Positions 54,690 to 64,000 of a stretch of DNA of 64,000 bases are shown in pieces (positions within the stretch are counted from its first letter, which is position 1; each line of letters starts with the position of its first letter). The notes under the pieces are model-generated. The model saw only the letters and a program-made list of their open reading frames with translations, was not told the DNA's origin and did no database searches. Origin of the DNA: Cordilura impudica (taxonomy: Eukaryota; Arthropoda; Insecta; Diptera; Scathophagidae); the NCBI GenBank assembly GCA_963682025.1, contig OY821517.1:234870496-234934495 (forward strand), in the 5' to 3' direction. A program made the translations under genes and the position numbers.

Positions 54690-55663
54690 AGTCTTAAAGA
54701 ATATATTACAATGATATACAATAAAAAAAATGGAATAAAAAAAAGTACCTTAGAACTATAGTGTATTATTCTAATAAGATTGGATGTGAGGTGCTGCTTG
54801 CTGAGGTATAGTGTTTTATATTTTCAATTGGAGTTAAGGGAGTAGGTTTGTTTGCTCTCGACAAAATACTTAGAACTAAGAAAAAAAAAAGTAAAAGAAA
54901 TAATGAACAAAAATAATAATAATAAAAGAAATAATGAACAAAAATAATAATAATAATAAAAATGATAAAAAAAAAAATAAATAAATAAAAGAATTACTAA
55001 AATTAACCCCCATGGGTATGCGGTGTCGATTTTTTATAAAACTCAGGTAAGATTATGGGATTTGAATCGTTGTAGTCTAAATTGAGACAAATATTTTCAT
55101 TGAGAATACCGATAGGAGAAAGATAGGATGTTGACCAATTAAAATTAGAATTTTGGTTAAAAATGTCTACAATTAAATTGTTTTCATGGAAAAGAGCTCT
55201 TTTGGTATAAGAATTAACTAATAATAATGCGTATGTCAAAAGTGATTGAATGCCAGCATTTTTATATATATAAAAATTAGAAAATCTTTTTATATGTGTT
55301 TCAAAATTTCGATTAATACAGAACCGTAAAATACTTCTCTCTAAAACTTCTTACTCATATGCCAAAGTTGGTGAAATAGTGAACCATACAGGAAAACCGT
55401 AAAGAATTGAGAATTGAACGGATACTTATTTTATAGATTAATAATTTTGTTTTTTTACTAAAATTTTTATTAACAAGTAATTTTGTGAACATATCTTTTA
55501 TTCTAATTGCTTTCTTTTTAACAATACGTGCATGATCATTGAATTTAAATAATTTGTTAAATGTAATGCCAAGATATTTAATTTTGTCATTAAACTGGAT
55601 ATTGAACTGGATATATACCATTGAAAAATAAAACTATGTTTTTACTTTGAGGTACAACATAAT
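54690..55663 (-). pseudogene. LINE C (jockey-like), 3' part
   Basis: Minus-strand reading gives IQFNDKIKYLGITFNKLFKF, NDHARIVKKKAIRIKDMFTK and KTKLLIYKISIRSIL (RT thumb, 55600-55400), then FNWSTSYLSPIGILNENICL to a stop near 55005. An (AAT)n-rich 3' region follows. The RT core lies beyond a transposon insertion, at 59448-59700. Confidence 0.7.
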
Positions 55664-55671
55664 ATGGACAT
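55664..55671. repeat. 8-bp target-site duplication, left
   Basis: ATGGACAT, repeated at 59440-59447. Confidence 0.9.
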
Positions 55672-56142
55672 TAAGGTGGACCTTAAAATGAAATTTTTGC
55701 GATATTTTGGTAGATGAGGGCTCTATTCCGTGCCTTTTTGAAAAAAAATGACAATGCCGAAAAAAAAAATTTAAAAAAAAAAAAATTAGGGGTTGCGCAC
55801 GAGCCGAGAAAAAGGTCCACTTTGCCAAAATTAGGGGGGAAATTGCCATAGGTCATCAGGGGTCACCCGTAGGGGGGAAGAATGTATGGCCGACCCCCAT
55901 TAACTTTTTACCGCCAACATTTTCCCCCAAGACACCCACCCCCTATCTCCTCCCCTTAGGGGGGTCACCATACAAAAATGGAGGTTGCTCAGTATTTTCG
56001 AAAAACACCATAGGTCATCAGGGGTCACCCCTAGGGGGGCAAAATATATGACCGACCCCCATTAACTTTTCATCCCCAACATCTTTTCCGAACAAACTTA
56101 CCCTCTATCTCCACTCCTTGAGGGACTCCCCATACAAAAATA
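55672..56142 (+). repeat. Left inverted repeat with two internal sub-repeats
   Basis: It contains an A-run, then GGTCATCAGGGGTCACCCGT at about 55852 and GGTCATCAGGGGTCACCCCT at about 56013. Each is followed by a CGACCCCCATTAACTTTT block, and each ends CCATACAAAAAT. Confidence 0.88.
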
Positions 56143-56430
56143 CTGAAAATCTATGTATTTACAGTTGCACAATATCGAGATTTTTTTGATTTTTTTTGAT
56201 TTTTTTACAGAAATTCCACCAATATTCAAGAGTGGTCATTGTTTGGAAAGTCTTGAAAAATTTGAAACGCACACGTAGCAGATGCCCCCATTCATCAGTA
56301 CCTGGCAGTAAAATATTGCAAAATACGTAGTAGTTATAAATAGCAGTTCATTCATCGATTGTTGTCATTCAACAAGTGCCGACGACCGCGAAAAGTAAAT
56401 TGATTTTTCTCCCGTTTTTTAAAAGTTAAG

Positions 56431-58930
56431 ATGACAACACAACTTAGATCGCGCGACGATATTTTTTGATTGGTTATCCAAGCATGAATATTACGGGGAA
56501 CAAATTACCGTCGAAGAAGCAAGTGCTAAGAATGCATTTCTTCAACATTCGCAAACGAAACATGTCGAAGAAAAATAGTGCGGTTATAGTCGCGGACGCA
56601 GTGATGATTTTTTGGCGACAAGCAGCTATTCCGACGAAAGCCAGAGGAGATGTTACAAGAAAAATAGCTGCGCTGCACGATGAGTGGGATGCTTTAAGAA
56701 AGTCATCTCACAGAAAGACTGAGTCCACTAGAGAAAAAGAGAATAAGTTTTCTGATAGCTTGGATAATCTTTTCGACATCGCACACGCCAACGCCCTTGA
56801 GAAAATGACAAATACCGAAGACATTGAGTTTCTGCTAAAGCAAAGAGAAGATGGCCGGCCAGGAACTATGGGAGGTGTGGACGCTACTGATACTCGAACG
56901 AGGAAAAGAAAAGCTGAGCGCGAAGAACAAGAAGAGTTGCGACGCAAACGTGCAACGGAATCTAGTAGAGATCAGTTCGCTAAAGGCGGTAAGCTATTTC
57001 GCGCTTTGTGTGTTCGTCCAATGTTTATATTCAAATGAAATTCTTTCAATTGCAGTGGTTAAATTTTCAAGCAGTGATTCAAGCGATGATAATGGGAGAC
57101 AGGACGAAAACTTCCCGGCAGAAGCTGGCCCATCAAATGTTGGTGACAGAAGAGGTTACAAACAATGTTTTACTGAACGAGTCCTATCAGCTTTGGACAA
57201 GTGCAAAGTGACTGACCGAGACGCGGTCGGCATTATGATAGCGGCGGCAGAAGCATTTGGACGCGATCCTCAACAATACACAATAAACCGTACGTCGCTT
57301 CGGAGATGTCGGCGTTCAAATCGAGAGAACATGCTGAGTTATGTGAAAGACAATCCAGAAGTAAGATCGCATAGATTTATTTGCTCTCATTCAGAATTCT
57401 TATTCTTCAACGCATTTCATTTATCTCCAGCTTATCGCAGCTAAATCCTTCGTAGTCCATTGGGATGGCAAAATGCTTTTGGATTTTGTGGGTACAAAGA
57501 AGGTGGACCGTCTACCGGTAATTGTCTCGTACGGAGAAAAAGAACAACTTCTTGGAGTTCCCAAAGTAGAAGATGGGAAAGGAAAAGGCCGGAGAATAGC
57601 ACATGCCGTTCATCAACTGTTGGCATCTTGGCATATGACACATCGAATACAAGGACTTTCTTTCGACACGACATCAACGAACAGTGGCCCATTCTCCGGA
57701 GCCGCAGTTGCTCTTGAGCGGCTGTTGGAGAGAGAAATCTTATATTTACCTTGCAGACACCACGTATACGAACTGGTGCTAAGGGAAGTTTTTGAGACAA
57801 AAATGGGAAAGACCAGTGCACCAGGCGTTCCTTGCTTTGACCGTTTCAAACAGGAATGGGACGCTGTAAAGGTTAAACCATTCCATTCTGGCTTGATAGA
57901 CGATCAAGTCGTCAGAAAAATTCCTGTGGCAATGCAAGTCGGCATAAAGGAGTTTTGCTTAGATCAATTGAAGGAGAAACACCCTCGCGATGACTACAAA
58001 GAAATGCTACAATTAATTCTTTTGTTTCTGGGTGAAAAACTTGAGAATTACCATTTCCGACCTCCAGGACCCGTTTCCCATGCTCGATGGATGGCAAAAG
58101 CCATTTACAGCCTCAAGATGTTTTTGTTTCGGAGAACTTTTCACTTATCTGTATGTGAATTGAATGGTATTCGACACGTTTGTATTTTTGTGGTGCGACT
58201 TTACGTCAAGGCATGGTTTGGTTCTTCTCGAGCAGCTGAGGCGCCGAATCAAGATTGGAAGTTTTTGAAGGACATCGTCGAGTACAAGTCCGTTGACCAG
58301 GATTTATCTCGGGTAATGATAAAGAAATTTATCGGTCACCTATGGTATCTCGCCGATGAGCACATAGCCCTTGCCTTTTTCGATGACAAGGTTTCAAATG
58401 AGTTGAAGGCCAAAATGGCCCAAGCATTGCTAGAAAATGAGAATGACGAAGGTGAAGAAGATGAAGAAGACGAAGAAGGTGAAGAAGATGAAGAAGGTGA
58501 AGAAGATGAAGAAGGTGAAGAAGATGAAGAAGACGACCCGGTTCCCCCAGCTCCTCGCGTCGTAATCAAAAGCACCAGCGTTAAAAAAATCGAGGTGAAA
58601 TTCAAAGATGTGAATGAGGAATTCTTGGCTAAAGACTTGAGCAACTTCGTCTCTCATAATACCAAAAATTTATTTGTACGATTTGGAATATCGCAAGATT
58701 TCATTCTTGCAAATCCAGCAACCTGGAAATCTCGCGCAGACTATCAAGAAGGTCGTAGAATTGTAAATAACTTGCGCGTTGTGAACGACACTGCCGAAAG
58801 AGGAGTAAAAATGATACAAGATTATAATAGAATACTGTGTCAAGGCGAAGAAGAGAAACAGTATTTACTACATGTTATCGATTCTTACCGCAAGAAATAC
58901 CCATCAGCGAACAAAAATATGTTAATTTGA
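56431..58930 (+). CDS. Transposase-like gene of the long-TIR element (three exons), hAT-like
   Basis: Exons: 56431-56988, 57056-57360, 57431-58930. Introns are GTAAGC..TTGCAG and GTAAGA..CTCCAG; phases match (G|TG gives Val; second junction in phase 0). Exon 3 begins LIAAKSFVVHWDGKMLLDFV, then VDRLPVIVSYGEKEQLLGVP, LSFDTTSTNSGPFSGAAVAL and LPCRHHVYELVLREVF, reminiscent of the Asp...Cys-His core of hAT transposases. An acidic Glu/Asp-Gly repeat (58440-58535) precedes a conserved C-terminus. Exon 1 has probable indels (T-run at 56462-56467; near 56576), because the ATG 56431 frame MTTQLRSRDDIF breaks and the downstream frame starts later. Exons 2 and 3 are open. Similar proteins occur in many arthropods, as I recall, mostly unnamed. 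Confidence 0.7.
58440..58535 (+). repeat. Coding minisatellite (GAAGAAGATGAAGAAGGT)
   Basis: About five copies of an 18-bp unit, with one shorter unit, encode an (EEDEEG)-type acidic run inside the transposase-like protein. Confidence 0.9.
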
Positions 58931-58980
58931 CTATATTATATTAAAAGTGCTTAGTAGTACTACTCAATTACAGCTTCTTT

Positions 58981-59439
58981 TATTTTTGTATGGGGAGTCC
59001 CTCAAGGAGTGGAGATAGAGGGTAAGTTTGTTCGGAAAAGATGTTGGGGATGAAAAGTTAATGGGGGTCGGTCATATATTTTGCCCCCCTAGGGGTGACC
59101 TCTGATGACCTATGGTGTTTTTCGAAAATACTGAGCAACCTCCATTTTTGTATGGTGACCCCCCTAAGGGGAGGAGATAGGGGGTGGGTGTCTTGGGGGA
59201 AAATGTTGGCGGTAAAAAGTTAATGGGGGTCGGCCATACATTCTTCCCCCCTACGGGTGACCCCTGATGACCTATGGCAATTTCCCCCCTAATTTTGGCA
59301 AAGTGGACCTTTTTCTCGGCTCGTGCGCAACCCCTAATTTTTTTTTTTTTAAATTTTTTTTTCCGCATTGTCATTTTTTTTCAAAAAGGCACGGAATAGA
59401 GCCCTCATCTACCAAAATATCGACACAAGGTCCACCCTA
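58981..59439 (-). repeat. Right inverted repeat
   Basis: Inverse of 55672-56142, including both sub-repeats. Slightly shorter because of A/T-run differences. Confidence 0.88.
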
Positions 59440-59447
59440 ATGGACAT
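59440..59447. repeat. 8-bp target-site duplication, right
   Basis: ATGGACAT, the second copy of 55664-55671. Confidence 0.9.
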
Positions 59448-59700
59448 TTGCCTGAAGCATTTCTAAAACATATTGCTTCTGATTTCAGAGGGTTAATTTT
59501 TTAATTCCTCAACTTTTGTAATAGTTATCAATTATAGAAATATGTTTTTTTACTAATTCTAAAGCAATAAATGGTGATTTGTGACTAGCATAAATAAGTG
59601 AATCATCAGCATATAAAATACTATTTGAACCATTATATATGTGTGGAAAATCATAAATTAGAATATTATATAGAAGTGGAGCTCATATTGCTCCTTGTGT
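59448..59700 (-). pseudogene. LINE C RT core
   Basis: Minus-strand reading: APLLYNILIYDFPHIYNGSN, catalytic YADDSLIYASHKSPFIALEL, and SIIDNYYKS with a stop. It continues at 55663 across the inserted transposon. The first RT motifs are missing, so LINE C is 5' truncated. Confidence 0.75.
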
Positions 59701-60119
59701 TTATTTTTTCATTTATTAAAAAATGTAATATTTGGATTTTAATAATAATTATAAACATTTTTTGTAATAATGTGATTTTTTAATGTTACTCTCAAAAAAA
59801 TGTTTACACTCAAAAAAAAAAATAGTAAAATAAACTGGAGATTTTGCTATTATTACTGAAAAATTAAAAATTTTTTGTTGTCAAATTTGCAAATTTGTTT
59901 ACACTCAAAAAATATTTACACTTAAAAAAACGTTAATAATATCTAAAAATCTTGCTATTACTACAGAAAAATTTATTATTTTTTGCTGTCAAATTTGATA
60001 ATTTTAAAAAACATTTTAAAAATAAAACATGCAATAGATTTTAATTGCATTTGTAACAATGGTAGGTTCTGGTTATTATTATTTTTTACTAATACTATGT
60101 TTTTCGTACTTAAATAACA
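59701..60119. repeat. Degenerate tandem duplication
   Basis: A unit of about 105 bp containing TTTACACTCAAAAAA and a TTTTTTG(T/C)TGTCAAATTTG block appears at about 59788-59900 and 59900-60000. No gene was seen. Confidence 0.6.
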
Positions 60120-60179
60120 ATGAAAGGCAATTATAATTATTATTTATTTGACTCAAATATTGATTGCAAGTATTCCATA

Positions 60180-61386
60180 TTTTGTTCTGTGTTATTTCTG
60201 TTCTTTAGTAGTTTTTTGACTTCTTCATCTAAATCCCGATGTTCCACTTTCCATATAGTTCGTATACTGGAGATGAACGGATCTGACGTTGCCAATAATA
60301 TATTAAATAGATCTTCATTTGTGGAATTTCGCGAAATTTTTCTAGTATTGTGCTCTCTATAAAATCTGTAATCCTTATTCCTTTTTTCCTGAGCCTCTAA
60401 TATCTTATGATTTTATCGGGACTTGGTTTAATTGGCTTGATGTTGCTTGGCATATAATGCAGCTGGATGCAGCCTTAGTGTTAGTCAAAGCCTGACCTAC
60501 TTTTCCATCAATCATTGTCAGCACTAATTGTTAGCTTACTTCAATCTAACTGTAATTGTAATGGCTGTAGTGTTGCAATTTTGGCCTTGATATCACTAAC
60601 TTATTTGTTAGTGGCATCATGAGTTTCTTTTTTGAATTCAAATTTGATTGACCTGCAATATTTCGTAGAAGATGGTGGCTTATTTTTCCAAATATCCATT
60701 GTTTGCTTTGTACTAGTCGAAGGCTCTGAATCTTCCAAAATCTTTTTCAATCGCAATGGTACAAATGATACCATAAACATATCTGACTCCGAAATATTTT
60801 CACATACTACTTGTTTGTATTGTTTCTGTCCCGAAGAACCATCACATCACCATTTACAAAAAAGAATTAACTTTGTGTTTCCATATTTCTGTAACTCATT
60901 TCCTTTTATTGATTGAAGCAAGCGTTCGGCTGTGTGATCAAGTAGAGATTGTAGTTGTACCTCTGCCGAAATTGGTGTGATTGTAATAGTGTCTTTTGAT
61001 GGCAAACAGTCCATTTTAGCTGCGGTTATGTGATGACATGCTGGATACATATTTGAGCCTTTTTTAATCGCACGCAATCTGAGCTGAATATATTGCTGTT
61101 TTGTTAATTTCAAATCCAGAAATAATGCTAATGCCTCCTCATTTATGAACTGTTTTGCATCGCTCGGAGTTGGTATACTTTTAAGAATCCGTTTTGTTCT
61201 CACTGGACTAGCTTTAACAACTTTTTCAATGATATCCACTTTTGTTAATTGGTTCTGTGATCGTAATTGATGTAGGAAAAATTCTTTTATATTTGTACAA
61301 CTAATTTCATCGTTAACATCTTTAAGTAAGTTTCCGCCTCTTAGATCTATCGCTGCAGTTGTCCAATGATTTGCGTGGTCTTCCAT
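60180..61386 (-). pseudogene. Transposase-like gene with CDGSSG motif, broken
   Basis: From ATG 61386 the frame is open for 179 codons (MEDHANHWTTAAIDLRGGNL through PISAEVQLQSLLDHTAERLL to LILFCKW). It continues after a stop with CDGSSGQKQYKQVV, MVSFVPLRLKK, IWKNKPPSSTKYCRSIKFEF, then a frameshift and LTMIDGKVGQALTNTKAASS with CIIC (C-x2-C). An unrelated-looking frame DLFNILLATSDPFISSIRTI follows near 60300. The CDG, a Pro-rich patch and a CxxC in this order are reminiscent of the RAG1/Transib transposase core, but this is my inference by motif order only. No terminal repeats were located. Relatives are common in arthropod genomes, as I recall. Confidence 0.5.
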
Positions 61387-62350
61387 CCTTATCTTGCTTT
61401 GCTGTTTCTGCAGCGACAGTAAGTTGGCCTTCTAACCAGTTTGCACTTTTTTATATAAAAATTTTGTTTACTGTAGCTAACTTCTTTGTATCATTTTTTT
61501 ACGGCTTTGACGAAATTATATAATTGCTCTTGTATTTGGGTGCTACACGAATTAAAGTTTAATTTTATTTTAACTTAACGAAGAACATCTTCCTGGTTTT
61601 TGTTTCTAAAATACTCTTTGGCCAGTTCTTTATAACTGAAGCTCTCCATATTTTTCTGAATATTTTTATTTGCGACTGTTATTGCTGAAATATATTAGAG
61701 CAATTGAGTTGGTATTCAAATGTCGCTTTCTTATAAGCCTTCTCATAAGCCATCATACTATGTTTCTAGGTAAAATAAAAAGGTCAGAAAATGGCATTAG
61801 TGCATTACTACCTAAAATAATATATAAAAAAGCCACTATACAAATGAATTACCTGTGTGTGTTTTCTTTACTACTTGCATTAGTGCATTGTTAGGTAAAA
61901 TAAAAAGGTATAATAAAAAACCCAGGTTACTAATGAATTACATCCTCTGTGTATTGACATTCCTACTTACAAATATATTATGGAAATATAACAAATAATG
62001 ACTATTATAAGCTATAAAATACCTAAAGCACAAATTTAATATACCACTGTATACGAGTACTTATAGGGCTGTTTAAAGGTACTTTATTTATTTATTTTGG
62101 AACTTCTACAACAAAACATATGTCTTAATTATCGTAATTTGATTTTTTTTAGAGTAATTTCATTAAAATGAAAAAAGTGTTCTACCCACGGGTCGTCACG
62201 GGTGCAAAAGTATATATAGGGTCCTTTGGCCCAAGAAGTTCTATTCCACTAAAGTTGAAATTAGAGAAAAATATAGTAGTTTCATAAATATATCATAACG
62301 CCCCTAATATTAAACGGTAGAGCTGTGACCACTTACAACAACTAAAGATT
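61387..62350. other. Unassigned A+T-rich sequence
   Basis: Contains a loose duplication of about 126 bp: AGGTAAAATAAAAAGGT at 61768 and 61894, each after GCATTAGTGCATT-like sequence. No gene or RNA was recognised. Confidence 0.45.
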
Positions 62351-62504
62351 AATATCATTGTTATTTTGTTATTTTGTTATTTTGTTATTTTGTTATTTTG
62401 TTATTTTGTTATTTTGTTATATTGTTATTTTGTTATTTTGTTACTTTGTTACTTTGTTATTTTGTTCTTTTGTTAATTTGTTATTTTGTTACTTTGTTAT
62501 TTTA

Positions 62505-62581
<77 letters not shown>

Positions 62582-62953
62582 GTTATTGTTATTGTTATTA
62601 TTGTTATTGTTATTGTTATTGTTATTTTGTTATTGTTATTTTGTTATTGTTATTTTGTTATTGTTATTTTGTTATTGTTATTTTGTTTTTGTTATTTTGT
62701 TTTTGTTATTTTGTTTTTGTTATTTTGTTATTGTTATTTTGTTATTGTTATTATCATTATTATCACTATTATCATTATCATTGTCATTATCACTATCACT
62801 ATCACTATCACTATCATCATTATCATTATCATTATCATTATCATAATCATAATCATAATCATAATCATCATTATCATCATTATCATTATCATTATCATTA
62901 TCATCATTGTCATTATCATTATCATCATTGTCATTATCATTATCATCATTATC

Positions 62954-62985
<32 letters not shown>

Positions 62986-64000
62986 CATTATCATTATCAT
63001 TCTCATTATCATTATCATTCTCATTATCATTCTCATTCTCATTCTCATTCTCATTATCATTATCATTATCATTATCATTATCATTATCATTATCATTATC
63101 ATTATCATTATCATTATCATTATCATTATCATTATCATTATCATTATCATTATCATTATCATTATCATTATCATTATCATTATCATTATCATTATCATTA
63201 TCATTATCATTATCATTATCATTATCATTATCATTATCATTATCATTATCATTATCATTATCATTATCATTATCATTATCATTATCATTATCATTATCAT
63301 TATCATTATCATTATCATTATCATTATCATTATCATTATCATTATCATTATCATTATCATTATCATTATCATTATCATTATCATTATCATTATCATTATC
63401 ATTATCATTATCATTATCATTATCATTATCATTATCATTATCATTATCATTATCATTATCATTATCATTATCATTATCATTATCATTATCATTATCATTA
63501 TCATTATCATTATCATTATCATTATCATTATCATTATCATTATCATTATCATTATCATTATCATTATCATTATCATTATCATTATCATTATCATTATCAT
63601 TATCATTATCATTATCATTATCATTATCATTATCATTATCATTATCATTATCATTATCATTATCATTATCATTATCATTATCATTATCATTATCATTATC
63701 ATTATCATTATCATTATCATTATCATTATCATTATCATTATCATTATCATTATCATTATCATTATCATTATCATTATCATTATCATTATCATTATCATTA
63801 TCATTATCATTATCATTATCATTATCATTATCATTATCATTATCATTATCATTATCATTATCATTATCATTATCATTATCATTATCATTATCATTATCAT
63901 TATCATTATCATTATCATTATCATTATCATTATCATTATCATTATCATTATCATTATCATTATCATTATCATTATCATTATCATTATCATTATCATTATC
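62351..64000. repeat. Compound microsatellite ending in (TTATCA)n
   Basis: Successive blocks: (GTTATTTT)n at 62353-62500, (ATT)n at 62508-62580, mixed TTGTTA/TTTTGTTATTG units to 62750, degenerate ATCATT-type units to about 63060, then more than 900 bp of perfect (TTATCA)n running off the right edge. The graded change of unit suggests repeated local expansion. Long frames across it (for example (Met-Ile)n on the minus strand) are artefacts. Confidence 0.97.

Larger units (their letters stand above)
55672..59439 (+). mobile_element. DNA transposon with ~465 bp inverted repeats and 8-bp target duplication
   Basis: Ends TAAGGTGGACCTT and, inverted, TAGGGTGGACCTT. Inverted arms 55672-56142 and 58981-59439 are highly similar and each contains two diverged 150-bp direct sub-repeats (GGTCATCAGGGGTCACCC units). 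The interior carries a plus-strand gene with two introns. An 8-bp duplication is typical of hAT, P and a few other superfamilies; the terminal bases do not match the usual hAT CAG ends. It interrupts LINE C in its RT domain. Confidence 0.9.

Noticed and set aside
62734..63996. 420-codon minus-strand Met-Ile frame and the plus-strand Leu-rich frame at 62358-62846
   Set aside because: Both are translations of microsatellite arrays.
1..64000. CRISPR array, bacterial operons or Rho-independent terminators
   Set aside because: The tandem repeats have no unique spacers, and the sequence is plainly eukaryotic with GT..AG introns.

Overview
The window is genomic DNA of a higher dipteran, probably a calyptrate fly. 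It is A+T rich, has short introns with GT..AG borders, and carries fly-type transposable elements. Its only host gene is alpha-catenin on the minus strand. Eight coding exons can be placed between 36717 and 12574, two of them alternatives, and the splice phases agree throughout. The first 70-80 codons (above 64000) and the C-terminal actin-binding part (below 1) are outside the window. In Drosophila melanogaster alpha-Cat lies in pericentric heterochromatin, and this copy looks the same: its introns are packed with nested transposons and kilobase-scale simple repeats.

Layout. 1-2701: (TTATA)n array. 2869-6058: DNA transposon with ~400 bp inverted repeats and a broken gene. 6061-11070: nearly full-length RNase H-bearing LINE. 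11071-12573: intron with a reversed dispersed repeat. 12574-13480: four exons, including two candidate mutually exclusive exons. 13481-34731: one 21 kb intron. It holds a dispersed repeat split by a Penelope-like element with a hammerhead-like motif, and a LINE remnant split by a 12 kb Ty3/mdg1-like LTR element. That LTR element is itself split by a 5'-truncated LINE, a dispersed repeat, a PIF/Harbinger remnant and a hairpin MITE. A second Penelope-like element follows. 34732-36717: five exons. 36718-64000: upstream intron with a LINE split by a DD41D mariner that is split by a second, intact DD41D mariner; another LINE; a deleted LTR element; a third mariner; 4.9 kb of (TATAAA)n; a degraded protein-primed-type DNA polymerase B; a LINE split by an intron-containing transposon with 8-bp target duplications; a broken transposase-like gene; and 1.6 kb of mixed microsatellite ending in (TTATCA)n.

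There are no bacterial-style operons, CRISPR arrays or recognisable tRNA/rRNA genes. The most interesting points are the alternative alpha-catenin exons at 13155-13227 and 13411-13480, which appear to swap a phosphorylatable linker for a constitutively acidic one, and two long-TIR transposons (2869-6058 and 55672-59439) whose proteins I cannot place securely in a named superfamily.
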